DNA of 64,000 nucleotides from Streptomyces qinzhouensis (GTDB lineage Bacteria; Actinomycetota; Actinomycetes; Streptomycetales; Streptomycetaceae): NCBI RefSeq assembly GCF_007856155.1, contig NZ_CP042266.1, positions 2,294,001 to 2,358,000 of the forward strand, read 5' to 3'. Shown piece by piece: positions 27,439 to 37,600 of this stretch (position 1 is its first letter; each line of letters starts with the position of its first letter). The notes under the pieces were generated by a model. It saw only the letters and a program-made list of their open reading frames with translations, ran no database searches and was not told where the DNA came from. The position numbers and the translations under genes were made by a program.

Positions 27439-29016
27439 ATGGTCCGACAGAAAACGTCGACCGGAAGTCCGCGGAGTGCAGCCTCGTTTGTCTGGCTCGT
27501 GCCCGTTGTCGTCACCGCCGCGGCCGGCGCCACCGCCGCGGCCCTGGTGTCCGCGTCCGCCCGTTCCGCCGCGATCTGGATCGGCGCGTCCGCGGTCGCC
27601 GCCGTCGCGGCCGCCGCCTGGGCCGCCGTACGCCGCACCCGGGAGGTGCACCGGCTGACCGCGCTGCTCGCAGAGCGGGAGGCGGTGATCACCCGCAACG
27701 AGGAGGCCGCCGAGCGGCTCGTCCGCGAACTGCTGCCCGAGCTCCTGGCCCGGGTCCAGAGGGGCGAGTTCCCCGAGGATCTGCTGCCCGGCATCGACCT
27801 CCCGCCGGAGTATCTGTCCGTCCTCACCGCCGTCGTCGAAGCCGTCAGCGCCGAGGAGGACCTGCGCGAATCCGCCCAGCGCGCCTTCGTCAACATCGCC
27901 CGCCGGGTCCAGGCGATCATCCATCAGCAGGCCCTGGAGCTGCGCGAGATGGAAGACCGGCACGGCAATGACCCCGCGGTCTTCGGCGATCTGCTCCGGA
28001 TCGACCACGCCACCGCGCTGGTCGGCCGGCTCGCCGACTCCATCGCCGTCCTCGGCGGCGCCCGCCCGGGCCGCCAGTGGAGCCGGGCCGTACCGCTCTA
28101 CAGCGTGCTGCGCGGGGCGATGTCGCGGATCCTCGACTACCAGCGCGTCGATCTGCACTCGGTCTCCGAGGTCGCCGTCGTCGGACCGGCCGTCGAACCC
28201 CTCATCCACGCGATCGCCGAACTCCTCGACAACGCCACCCGCTACTCGCCGCCGCAGACCCGGGTCCACCTCACCGCCGTGGACGTCAATTCTGGTATCG
28301 CCGTCGAGATCGAGGACGGCGGAGTCTCGATGAGCGAGGAGGCCCGGCTGCGCGCCGAGCGGATGCTCAAGGCCGCGCGGGAGGGCATCGACCTCAACGA
28401 CCTCGGCGAGACCCCGCGCCTGGGCCTCGCGGTCGTCGGCCGTCTCTCCCAGGCGTACGGCTTCCAGGTGTCGCTGCGCTCCTCCGCGTACGGCGGTGTG
28501 CGTGCCGTACTCATCGTGCCCAAGAAAATGATCACGAGCGCCAAGGCGGCGACGGGGCTGGCCCACGGCATCGGCATCGCCTCCGGTCCACGGCCCCACC
28601 CGGCCACGGCCGGCGCCCGGGCACCGATTCCGGCCCCGGATACGGGCTCGGCTGCCCAGGCCCGGGCCGGCCGGAACGGCGGGCCGCCCCGCGGGATCAC
28701 CGGCCCCACCGCCGCGCCCCCCGCCCGGCCGCTCCCCGCCTCCGCCCACGACGACGCAGTGCCGGTGGTGACCGAACGCACGCCGAACGGCCTGCCGCAG
28801 CGCCGTCGCAAGGCCCCCGCCTACGATCTCGCCGTCCCAGCTCCGGCCCCGGCCCCGGTCCCGGCGCCGCGCGAGCCCCGGCGGCACGAACAGCCCCAGC
28901 AGCCCGAAACCCCGGAGGAGGCGCCCCCCGTCCAGCCGGGTATCTGGCTCGAGGCGTTCCAGAGCGGCCTCGCCGGCGAAGACCCTCAGACGAGCAAGGG
29001 GAGTACGCAGCCATGA
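27439..29016 (+). CDS. Conservon sensor histidine kinase-like protein (CvnA)
   Basis: 525 residues. ATG at 27439 follows GAGGG by five bases. Two closely spaced membrane helices (FVWLVPVVVTAAAGATAAALV and AAIWIGASAVAAVAAAAWA) have almost no loop, so there is no extracytoplasmic sensor domain as in larger CvnA proteins. A helical dimerisation region follows. The HATPase domain has the N box (IHAIAELLDNATRYSPP) and VEIEDGGVSMS. The C-terminal ~150 residues are Pro/Ala-rich. It overlaps cvnB by ATGA. Conservon A proteins are thought to act with B-D as a GPCR-like complex. Confidence 0.88.
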   Translation: MVRQKTSTGSPRSAASFVWLVPVVVTAAAGATAAALVSASARSAAIWIGASAVAAVAAAAWAAVRRTREVHRLTALLAEREAVITRNEEAAERLVRELLPELLARVQRGEFPEDLLPGIDLPPEYLSVLTAVVEAVSAEEDLRESAQRAFVNIARRVQAIIHQQALELREMEDRHGNDPAVFGDLLRIDHATALVGRLADSIAVLGGARPGRQWSRAVPLYSVLRGAMSRILDYQRVDLHSVSEVAVVGPAVEPLIHAIAELLDNATRYSPPQTRVHLTAVDVNSGIAVEIEDGGVSMSEEARLRAERMLKAAREGIDLNDLGETPRLGLAVVGRLSQAYGFQVSLRSSAYGGVRAVLIVPKKMITSAKAATGLAHGIGIASGPRPHPATAGARAPIPAPDTGSAAQARAGRNGGPPRGITGPTAAPPARPLPASAHDDAVPVVTERTPNGLPQRRRKAPAYDLAVPAPAPAPVPAPREPRRHEQPQQPETPEEAPPVQPGIWLEAFQSGLAGEDPQTSKGSTQP

Positions 29017-29426
29017 TGCAGCAGCAGTACCGGACCAACATGGACTGGATGCTCAAGGACCTGGCGGAGGGCGTACCGCAGACCAGGAACGTCGTCGTGC
29101 TCTCGGCCGACGGGCTGCGCATCGCCCAGCACGGTTCCGACCCCGACACGGCCGACCGGCTGGCCGCCGCCTGCGCCGGGCTCCAGAGCCTGGCGGGCGC
29201 GGTCGCCTCCGAACTCCCGGGCAGCGACGGCCGGATGCATCTCGTCGTGATCGAGATGAACGGCGGCTTCTTCTATCTGATGGCCGCCGGCGCGGGCGCC
29301 TTCCTCGCCGTCCTGGCCGACGAGGGCGTCGACGCCGGGCTGATGGGCCAGCGGATGCGGGACCTGGTACTGCGCATCGGCGAGCACCTGAGCGCACCGC
29401 CGCGACAGGGGCGGCAGTCCGCGTGA
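29013..29426 (+). CDS. Roadblock/LC7 domain protein (CvnB)
   Basis: 137 residues starting MMQQQYRTNMDWMLKDLAEGVPQTRNVVVLSADGL, the classic CvnB opening. The roadblock/LC7 fold is a small dimeric alpha/beta module that in bacteria regulates Ras-like GTPases (compare MglB). The ATG overlaps the cvnA stop (ATGA) and its own stop overlaps the start of cvnC (GTGA), so the three are translationally coupled. It is cytoplasmic, acting on the CvnD GTPase by family analogy. Confidence 0.9.
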   Translation: MMQQQYRTNMDWMLKDLAEGVPQTRNVVVLSADGLRIAQHGSDPDTADRLAAACAGLQSLAGAVASELPGSDGRMHLVVIEMNGGFFYLMAAGAGAFLAVLADEGVDAGLMGQRMRDLVLRIGEHLSAPPRQGRQSA

Positions 29427-29779
29427 GCCGACCGGGAGACTGGGAGGGCGGCAGTCCGGAACGGCTCTACGTCATCACCGGCGGTCGCAACGGCTCACAG
29501 GTCCCGGCCACGCTCGACCTGGTCACCCTGATCGTGGCCACCTCGGGCCCCCGGCACGGGATGCCGCCGGAGCAGGCCGCCATCGTCCGGCTGTGCAGAT
29601 CGCCGCTCTCGGTGGCGGAGATCTCCGCCTATCTGAGCTTTCCGGTGAGCGTGGTGACCGTTCTCCTCGGTGATCTGCTCGCCGACGAACAGATCGCCGC
29701 CCGGGCACCGGTCCAGCGTGCGCCCCTCCCCGACCGCGCTTTGATTGAGGCAGTGATCGATGGACTACAGCAGCTCTGA
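29423..29779 (+). CDS. DUF742 family protein (CvnC)
   Basis: 118 residues. It contains the DUF742 blocks RLYVITGGR, LDLVTLIVA and EQAAIVRLCRSPLSVAEISAYLSFPVSVVTVLLGDLL, which predict a winged-helix-like fold. It is the third gene in the conservon order A-B-C-D, with a GTGA overlap upstream and a 20-bp overlap with cvnD downstream. Its biochemical role is unknown. In S. coelicolor, conservon components associate at the membrane. Confidence 0.9.
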   Translation: MSRPGDWEGGSPERLYVITGGRNGSQVPATLDLVTLIVATSGPRHGMPPEQAAIVRLCRSPLSVAEISAYLSFPVSVVTVLLGDLLADEQIAARAPVQRAPLPDRALIEAVIDGLQQL

Positions 29780-30461
29780 CGACATCGCCGACGGCGGCCG
29801 CCCGGGCACCACGAGCGGAAGCGGTACGGCGGTGGACCGGCCGACCGGACCACGTACCGAGGACGTCCTCCCCGACACCACGACCGCCGCCGTGAAGATC
29901 GTCATCGCTGGTGGCTTCGGAGTCGGAAAGACGACCCTGGTCGGCGCGGTCAGCGAGATCCGGCCGCTGACCACCGAGGAGACCATGACCCAGGCCGGGG
30001 TCGGCGTGGACGACATCGAGGGAGTGGAGCGGAAGACGTCCACCACGGTGGCGATGGACTTCGGACGGATCAGCATCAACGCCGAACTGGTCCTGTATCT
30101 GTTCGGAACCCCCGGCCAGGAACGTTTCTGGTTCCTGTGGCGGGGGCTCTTCGAAGGGGCGCTGGGCGCGGTGGTCCTGGTGGACACCCGGCGGCTGGAG
30201 GTCAGCTTCGACGTGATCGGCCGGCTGGAAGAGCGCCGGGTGCCGTTCGTGGTGGCCGTCAACTCCTTCTCCGACGCTCCGGCCCACCCGGTCGAGGAGA
30301 TCCGGGCCGCCCTCGACCTCCCCGAGGGCGTCCCGATCGTCGACTGCGACGCCCGCCTCCGCCGCTCCGGCCGCGATGTCCTGATGACGCTGATGCGCTA
30401 CCTCCAGCGGCTGGCACTGGCGACGGAGGCGTCGGCGCAGGCGCAGGCATCGGCGTCCTAG
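29760..30461 (+). CDS. Conservon GTPase (CvnD, Ras-like)
   Basis: 233 residues. It has a P-loop (GGFGVGKTTLV), switch II (FGTPGQERFWFLW) and the specificity motif equivalent in VAVNSF, as in conservon GTPases. The first ~40 residues are polar and unstructured, and the tail is Ala/Gln/Ser-rich. ATG 29760 overlaps cvnC by 20 bp. It is presumed to be the output switch of the conservon; effectors are unknown. Confidence 0.9.
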   Translation: MDYSSSDDIADGGRPGTTSGSGTAVDRPTGPRTEDVLPDTTTAAVKIVIAGGFGVGKTTLVGAVSEIRPLTTEETMTQAGVGVDDIEGVERKTSTTVAMDFGRISINAELVLYLFGTPGQERFWFLWRGLFEGALGAVVLVDTRRLEVSFDVIGRLEERRVPFVVAVNSFSDAPAHPVEEIRAALDLPEGVPIVDCDARLRRSGRDVLMTLMRYLQRLALATEASAQAQASAS

Positions 30462-30490
30462 ACGGGAGCTTCAGATCCCCCGGCGGGAGC

Positions 30491-30524
30491 GCCCACTGCC
30501 GACTCCGGTTCGTCGGCAGTGGGC
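30491..30524. terminator. Bidirectional terminator, conservon / FG-GAP gene
   Basis: A perfect 12-bp stem (30491-30502 with 30513-30524) lies between the convergent cvnD and the FG-GAP protein gene. Confidence 0.75.
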
Positions 30525-30576
30525 CCCGGTCCGCGGTCCGCGGGATTCCGTCACACCGGGAAGGGGGACATCCCGG

Positions 30577-33500
30577 TCATACCAGATGGCGCATGTCGAA
30601 AGCGGTGTTCGGCCAGAGTGAGACGGTGAGGTCACTGGGGAACCCGGTGCCCCGCCCGCCGTAGAGCCGCAGCCCGCCCTCGGCCAGCTCCACGACGAAG
30701 TCGGCGGCGCCGTCACGGTTGTAGTCGCCCGCGACGAGGTCCGTGGCGAAGGACCAGTTTCCGGTGCCGATCACCACCCCGGGGCTGACGAAACCACCGC
30801 TGCCGTTCCCGTCGTAACGGTAGAGCTTGTCGTCCCCTGCGATCCGGAGCAGGTCGACGTCGCCGTCGCCGTCGTAGTCCGCGGCGGTCAGATGCTTCGT
30901 ACCACCCCAGGTCGCGGTCGGCCAGGCGCTGGCCGCGGGCTTGAACGTGGCATCTCCCAGGCCCTGATGGAACTTGAGGGACCCGTCCGCGTGGACGGCG
31001 ACGAGGTCGTGCTTGCCGTCTCCGTTGAAGTCTCCCGCCGCCGCGTGATTCATGGTGGCGGCCTCGGCAGCAGGGATCACCTCCTTGTTCTTGTCGACTG
31101 CGCCGGTCCCGGTACCCGGGTAGAAGTGCGCCGGACCGGAGGACCACAGGGAGATCAGGTCGCTGAAACCGTCTTCGTTGAAGTCACCGGAGATCAAGGG
31201 ACGGGGCGAATTCCAGGTCTCTTCGGGCCACATCACGCTTGAGGTGGTGGCGATCGTTCCGGAGTCGTTGCCGGGGTAGAGACGGAGCACATTGGTGTGC
31301 GTGACCGCGACCAGGTCCGAATGCCCGTCGCCGTTGAAGTCGTTCTTGGGCCGGAAGGAGCGGATCATCTGTGCGGTGGCGAAGCCACCGGCGGCCGTCC
31401 CGGCGTGGAACCGGATCGACCTGAAGGAGTCCTTGTCGATGCTCCACAGGTCAGGGAAGCCATCGCCGGTGACGTCGCCGGCCGAAACCACCGTCTGACG
31501 GGTGGCATCGGTCCAGCCGGTGGTCGCGGCCACCGACTTCACCGAGGCGGGCGAGCCCGGCTTGGCGTCCGTCGTCCCCGTGTAACGGGCCAGTTCGCCG
31601 GTCGCATTGTCGCGAACCCAGAGGGACTGGCGACCGTCGACGAGGCCACCGCCCAGAAGGCGTTTGTTGGTCCAGCCAGAGGCCAGAGGTTCAGCCGGTT
31701 CGTAGGCACCGGTCACGATGCTCTTCATGAACCAAAGCTCCCCGGAGGCAGTGACGGCGTAGATGTCGTCCGGCTTCCCATCGCCGTTATCGGCGGGCAC
31801 GGCAGCCAGTTGCGTCACATCGGCCCAGGTGTACTGCCAGCCGATGGGTTCACTGACCTGCTGCAGACCGTTGGGGTCCTCGTTGAAGGGCTGGGCGACC
31901 CCCTTACCCTCGTAGTAGCGGAGGATGCCGTCCGAGCTCCGGGCAAGCAGATCCTGAGCCTTGTCGGAGTCGAAGTCACCGGTCGCGATGAGTGCCTTGT
32001 CGAGTGCCTTGCCCTGCGTCAGCGTCACGGGACGACCGAGCTGCCCTGTGCCGGTCCCGGGGTAGAGGCGGGCTTGACCGTTGCCGTCGACGGTGATGAG
32101 GTCTGCTTTCCGGTCACCGGTGAAGTCTCCGGGGACATCGGGTTCGGTCAGAGCGGCGGTCTTGAACGTGTACTCCCCCGGTGTCGAAATATTGCCACTG
32201 CTGTCGATCGCCGAGACATAGAGCGTGTTGGAACCAGCGCCGACAGGGGTAAGAGTCACCTGCGTCGGAGTAGTGCCACCGTTGGCAGGCACGGTCAGAG
32301 GGGGGTTAACCGTAGGCGGTGGCGTTCCCCAGTTGTACGCATACCGAACAATGTCGGTCACTCCCGGCGGCGGAGTGAAGACGAACTCGCCCGGGGTCCG
32401 GGGAGCCGGTCCGAGATCGCCCGGGGGCAGTTCCTGCGGGAAATCGACGGAACTGATCAGAGGCTCCGTGGGCGCGCTGGAGTCGACGGTGAAACTGCAG
32501 ACCGTCGACACGGATGAGTTACGACCGTCGTAAGCGCGTGCCGTCCAGCGATAGCTACCCGAGGCCAACGCCGGGATATTGGCCCAGATGAACGTGCCCT
32601 TCTGAGTAACCGTTCCCGTGGGGTTGTAGTCGTACTGGCTGAGCGCAACATCGGTCGCGGTCCGGGGTATCGATCCGGCTGCCGTACGGATGGTGAACTG
32701 CGCCGTAATGGGGGCACCCGCGTCCAGGTCGCTGATGTCGGCGATGAGGTCGATGGTCGTACGCCCGATCCGCCCGCCCCCGGCGCACGAGGTTGCGGGG
32801 CTGGTACGGGCCGCTGTCACCCTGGGCGTTGTGTTGTACTCGACGACCACGGTCGGGTTCTTGGCGAAGCGCTTGAAGGTATTCGAGTCACTGGACTCGT
32901 CGGCGGCGATCAGCGCGAGCGCCAACTGGCTCCACTTCCCCGTGGACGCCTGCTGGAAGGCGTTGGTGACGTTGAAGCCCGACGCGGGCTGCGCGGTGCA
33001 TGCCTGGGGGACGGACACGCCGTCCTGGTGGGTCCCCATGCCCGGGGCGTTGTTCCAGGTGGTGTTGGCGCTGACCGCCGAGGTCAGATGCACGTTGACC
33101 GTGCCGGAGATCCCACACGAGGCCGAGTAGACCGAGGTGGTCTTCAGCGTCGCCTTGATGACATGAACGTCGGATGTAGCCGAATCGCGGATCCGGGCGT
33201 CCACGGGGAACTGGAAGTAGGTCCGCTCGCGACCGACACAGCCACTCCACCGGTTACGGCCCACTCCCGGGGTGTTGTACGAGTCGTCGGTACGGTTCCA
33301 ATTCTTGACGCTCGGGCACCCCTCCTGGACTGTGACGTAGGACGGCTTCCCGTTCGACCATGCCGCAGGGTTGAAGGTCGGGTCCACGTACACGGGATAG
33401 GTGACGTTCTGGGCGTCCAGGAGCGTGGCGTCGGGGGTGAGGACGAGGGCGTCGTCCCTGGCGGTGACCGCCACCTTGGCAATCTGCGCGGCCTCACCGG

Positions 33501-34464
33501 GGCCGTGCACGCTGGAAGCATCCGGAAGTTCGGCTCCGGCGGTCCCCGAGGCCGTCTCACCCGATACGGCCTTCGTGGAACGGGCCACGGGAGGAGCGGG
33601 CGCCGTGGAGGAGTCCCACATCACGGGCGCGGGCGCGCGGAAGACGACGCCGCCCCAACGGTCCTTGACGTCGATCCCTCCGCCCTCGTCCACGGAGACA
33701 CCGAGGTCCGTCGACGACAGACCGAGCGCTACCTGCCGGACCTTGGGGTTGGCCGCCGCGGCGGCGGTTTTCACCACGAGGACCTCGGAGAATCCACCGA
33801 TGTCATTGGCGACCACGGTCAGGTCCACTCCGGGGAGGACCTCCCGATAGGTGGCGGTACTGCCGGCGAGCTGCGGCGCCGGCAGGGTGCCGGGCCATCC
33901 GAGTGCCAGACGCTGGCCACGCGAGGTCATGGTCGCGAGAGGTGACGCGCCGCCTGCCGAGAAAGCCAGTCCGGAGGGCACGGCCGCCGGGGTGACGGTG
34001 CCGTCGGCCGCCGTCACCAGACGGGAGTCGACTGGAACCCATGTCCCGTTCCGCCGGACCCGCTCGGGGAAGAGCGACTGGGTCTGCTCGTAGGTGCCCT
34101 GCGGTGTCGCCGTAAAAGTGCTGGTCTCCGTGGTCAGCAGCGGAATAGGCACGGGCTGTCCCGTGGCCTTCGCCTTCTCGGTGGCTGCGGCAGCCGCGGA
34201 AGCCGGGCTCTGAGCCGATGATTTGCTGCTCTCCCCGCTCATACCGTACGCGCTCGGCGCCGCCGGGGCACCGGCGGAGAGACCGGCCGCCGCGGCCGTG
34301 GGCGGCGCCGTGAGGAGGAGCGCGGCCACGGTGGCCCAGAGCACTCCGCCCCGGACCGCACCGTCTCTCCCGCCTGTAACAGCGGAAGGGGCTCGCCGCG
34401 CTGCCTTCGCCGCGCCTCTTCGCCGCTTTCTTATCCGGATGGACAGCGCTGAACCTTTGAACAA
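30577..34464 (-). CDS. Secreted DNRLRE-domain, FG-GAP/VCBS-repeat protein
   Basis: 1295 residues from the TTG at 34464, chosen because GAAGGGA precedes it and codon use upstream is atypical; an ATG at 34560 with GGAG is the alternative. A basic N-region precedes a hydrophobic stretch (VLWATVAALLLTAPPTAAAAG), then a propeptide-like part. A DNRLRE-type domain (AWSNGKPSYVTVQEG ... NTTWNNAPG) is followed by two Ig-like segments. At least nine calcium-binding FG-GAP/VCBS repeats of the form DFNGDGhsDLhAV close the chain, forming a likely beta-propeller. It is divergent from the RHS toxin gene, separated by only ~220 bp. It is probably extracellular; enzymatic function is not seen. Confidence 0.85.
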   Translation of the reverse strand: MFKGSALSIRIRKRRRGAAKAARRAPSAVTGGRDGAVRGGVLWATVAALLLTAPPTAAAAGLSAGAPAAPSAYGMSGESSKSSAQSPASAAAAATEKAKATGQPVPIPLLTTETSTFTATPQGTYEQTQSLFPERVRRNGTWVPVDSRLVTAADGTVTPAAVPSGLAFSAGGASPLATMTSRGQRLALGWPGTLPAPQLAGSTATYREVLPGVDLTVVANDIGGFSEVLVVKTAAAAANPKVRQVALGLSSTDLGVSVDEGGGIDVKDRWGGVVFRAPAPVMWDSSTAPAPPVARSTKAVSGETASGTAGAELPDASSVHGPGEAAQIAKVAVTARDDALVLTPDATLLDAQNVTYPVYVDPTFNPAAWSNGKPSYVTVQEGCPSVKNWNRTDDSYNTPGVGRNRWSGCVGRERTYFQFPVDARIRDSATSDVHVIKATLKTTSVYSASCGISGTVNVHLTSAVSANTTWNNAPGMGTHQDGVSVPQACTAQPASGFNVTNAFQQASTGKWSQLALALIAADESSDSNTFKRFAKNPTVVVEYNTTPRVTAARTSPATSCAGGGRIGRTTIDLIADISDLDAGAPITAQFTIRTAAGSIPRTATDVALSQYDYNPTGTVTQKGTFIWANIPALASGSYRWTARAYDGRNSSVSTVCSFTVDSSAPTEPLISSVDFPQELPPGDLGPAPRTPGEFVFTPPPGVTDIVRYAYNWGTPPPTVNPPLTVPANGGTTPTQVTLTPVGAGSNTLYVSAIDSSGNISTPGEYTFKTAALTEPDVPGDFTGDRKADLITVDGNGQARLYPGTGTGQLGRPVTLTQGKALDKALIATGDFDSDKAQDLLARSSDGILRYYEGKGVAQPFNEDPNGLQQVSEPIGWQYTWADVTQLAAVPADNGDGKPDDIYAVTASGELWFMKSIVTGAYEPAEPLASGWTNKRLLGGGLVDGRQSLWVRDNATGELARYTGTTDAKPGSPASVKSVAATTGWTDATRQTVVSAGDVTGDGFPDLWSIDKDSFRSIRFHAGTAAGGFATAQMIRSFRPKNDFNGDGHSDLVAVTHTNVLRLYPGNDSGTIATTSSVMWPEETWNSPRPLISGDFNEDGFSDLISLWSSGPAHFYPGTGTGAVDKNKEVIPAAEAATMNHAAAGDFNGDGKHDLVAVHADGSLKFHQGLGDATFKPAASAWPTATWGGTKHLTAADYDGDGDVDLLRIAGDDKLYRYDGNGSGGFVSPGVVIGTGNWSFATDLVAGDYNRDGAADFVVELAEGGLRLYGGRGTGFPSDLTVSLWPNTAFDMRHLV

Positions 34465-34683
34465 AGCGATCCCTTCCCTGGTTGCCGAACCGTCAGAACC
34501 ACATCTGACCTCGGCATCTTCGACCAACAGGCCCACAAGCGCGAGCCAGTTCCGAAGCATGAACGACTCTCCGTAACGGGATGATCACCTTTATATGTAC
34601 ATGCAGAGACGGTTGGTTAGTCCGCTTGTATCCCGTGGGTAACGTGCCGCGGTCATCCATGATCGAACAGGCAGAGGTGGGAC
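34465..34683. promoter_or_regulatory. Divergent promoter region of the FG-GAP and RHS genes
   Basis: About 220 bp shared by the two divergent large secreted-protein genes. It is AT-richer than its surroundings, with TTTATATGTACATGC at 34590-34604. Co-regulation is plausible; no operator was identified. Confidence 0.4.
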
Positions 34684-37600
34684 ATGCGCACACGGAGATT
34701 CGGACTACTCGACCGCCACAGACGGAAACAACGGCCACGGCCCCTCAGGACAACCCTGGTTCAGGGAACCGGAATCGCCCTGATCGCCACCCTGCTCTCC
34801 GTCGTACCGGCGCAGGCCGAACCCGAGGCGTTCAAGGCGCCCACTCCACCCCGGACGAAGCCCGTCAAGGTATCCGAAGTTCTTCGCAAAAAGGTCGAGT
34901 TCAAGGAGGACGACGCCAAAACGAGCTGGCGCCCCTCGAAGACGGCGTGGCCGAAGAACGCGGAGCAGCGCGTCACCGTCGTTCCGGGGACCACTGCCGC
35001 CCGTACCGCGGGCACCCTGCCGGTCACCCTCACTCCTCGTCCCACCCCGGCTACCGGCAAGCGCAGCGCGGCCACCGCCGCAACCTCCGCGGTGGATATC
35101 TCCGTCCGCGTCCGCGACAAGTCCACGGCCGACCGGGCGGGCGTCAACGGTGTCGTATTCACCGCCGGTGCCACCCAGGCCTCCTCCGCCGCCTCCTCCG
35201 TCGATGTCGGACTCGACTACCGGGGATTCGCCGAGGTCTTCGGTGGTTCTTGGGGGTCCCGACTGCGACTGGTCCAACTGCCGGCCTGCGCCCTGACCTC
35301 ACCCGAGAAGACTGAGTGCAGGGTTCAGACTCCCCTGCCCTCCACCAACGACGCCAGACACGGCCGGGTCAGCGCCCCGGTGACCATTGGTGGTCCGGTA
35401 GCGGCAAAGACCCCGGGGACGGCATCCCGGCCCGTGGTCCTGGCCGCGACCGCCGCGGCCACAGGTGGCGGCGGTGACTTCTCGTCCACGCCGCTCTCTA
35501 CCACCGGCAGTTGGAACGCCGGTGGGTCGAGTGGCGACTTCGGTTTCTCCTACCCCATCGAGGAACCGCCCGTACCCGGTGGTCTGGCTCCTGACATCGC
35601 CCTGGGCTATTCGTCCCAGTCGGTCGACGGCCGTATGTCTGGCGGCAACTCGCAGGCCGGGTGGATCGGTGACGGCTGGACGTACTCGCCGGGCTCCATC
35701 TCCCGTACCTACCGACCGTGCGCCGACGACCCCAAGGGCACCGCGCCGAAGGTCCAGGACAACTGCTGGGCCGGTCAGCTGCTCCAGGTCAACCTGGCCG
35801 GACACTCCGGCGACCTGATCCAGGGCAGCGGTTCGTCGTGGCGCATCACCAACGACGGCAGTGAGAAGGTCGAGTACCTGACCGGCAAGATCAACGGTAC
35901 CCACGACAACGGGTACTGGAAGATCACTTCCGTCGACGGCACCCAGTACTTCTTCGGGCTCAACCGTCCCGAAGGCTGGGCCACGGGCAAGACCGAGACC
36001 AACTCGGCCTGGACCGTCCCCGTCTACGGCCCCCACGCCGGTGACGAGTGCCATAAGTCGACCGGATTCGCCGCGTCCCGCTGCGATCAGGCATGGCAGT
36101 GGAACCTCGACTACGTCGTCGACCGCCACGGCAACGCGATGACGTACTACTACTCCAAGGAGACCAACTACTACGGGGCCAACAAGGGCACGACCGGTGT
36201 GCCCTACACCCGTGGTGGCACGCTGAGCCGGATCGACTACGGATTCACCCACGGCAACGCCTACACCGGCTCCGCACCGGCCAGGGTCCTCTTCGACTCC
36301 GGCAACCGCTGCTTCGCCACGCTGTGCGACCCCCTGGCGACGCACAAGGCCAACTGGCCCGATGTCCCGTACGACCTGAACTGCAACGCGACCGGCACCT
36401 GTGCCAACAAGTCCCCCTCTTTCTGGTCCACCAAGCGGCTCGACAAGATCCGTACCCAGGTCTGGGGCGGCACCGCGTACGCCGATGTCGACTCCTGGCA
36501 GCTCAAGCAGAGCTTCCCGGCCGTCGGTGACAGCAGCGAACCCTCCCTCTGGCTGAACTCGATCCAGCGGACCGGTCACGGCGAGACCCCCGCGCTCTCC
36601 CTCCCAGCCACCACCTTCACCGCACAGGCCCTCGCGAACCGTTTCAATACGGGCAACGGCTATCCCAACTTCACCCGGCATCGGATATCCGGCATCGTCA
36701 ATGAGTCGGGTGCCGCGACCTCGGTCAACTACTCGGCACCACAGTGCACCCCGCAGGTCACACCGTCGGAGAACGTCTCCCGCTGCTATCCCGCCTACTG
36801 GACCCCTCCGGGCTCGGCCGGCCCGATCCTGGACTGGTTCAATAAATTCGTCGTCACCTCGGTCACCGAGAACGACACCTCGGGCGGCGCGCCCGGTAAC
36901 GTCGTCGCCTACACCTATCTGGGCAACGCTCGCTGGCACTACGACGACAACGAGCTGACCAAGCCCAAGTACCGCACCTGGGGCCAGTGGCGGGGCTATC
37001 CGCGTGTCCAGACCCGCACCGGTGAGGAGAACAAAACCCTCACCGACACGCTCTACTACCAGGGTATGGACGGGGATGCCCTGCCCGGGAACACGAAGCG
37101 TGAAGCTTCCGTCACCCTGCTGCCCGGAGTCACCGTCCCAGGTGCCACGACCACCGTGCCCGACCATGAGGAGCTGACCGGTCAGGTACGCCAGTCCATC
37201 ACTTACCAGCATGATGGCGGCCCCGTCTCCAAGGCGATGGTCACCGACTACTGGGTCGGCGAGCCCACCGCTTCACGGACGCGCCCCGCGCCCCTGGACC
37301 CGGTGCACGCCCGGAAGGTCCGCACCCAGACGGTCCACGCCACCACCGCACTTACCTCGAAGAGCCCGACCGGGTGGCGCACGACCCGCACCGAAAGCGC
37401 CTACGACAAAGAGACGGGAACGCTCCTCTTCGCCCAGCAGTACGGCGATATCGAGCGCGACGACCAGGTGAGCTGCACCAGCTCGACCTATGCACCCCCG
37501 AACGCGACCACGCACGTCAGATATCTGATCGCCGAGGTCACCACGGTCGCCAAACCGTGCGGCAGGGGCAGCACCACGACGTCCAACGGCATGACGGATC

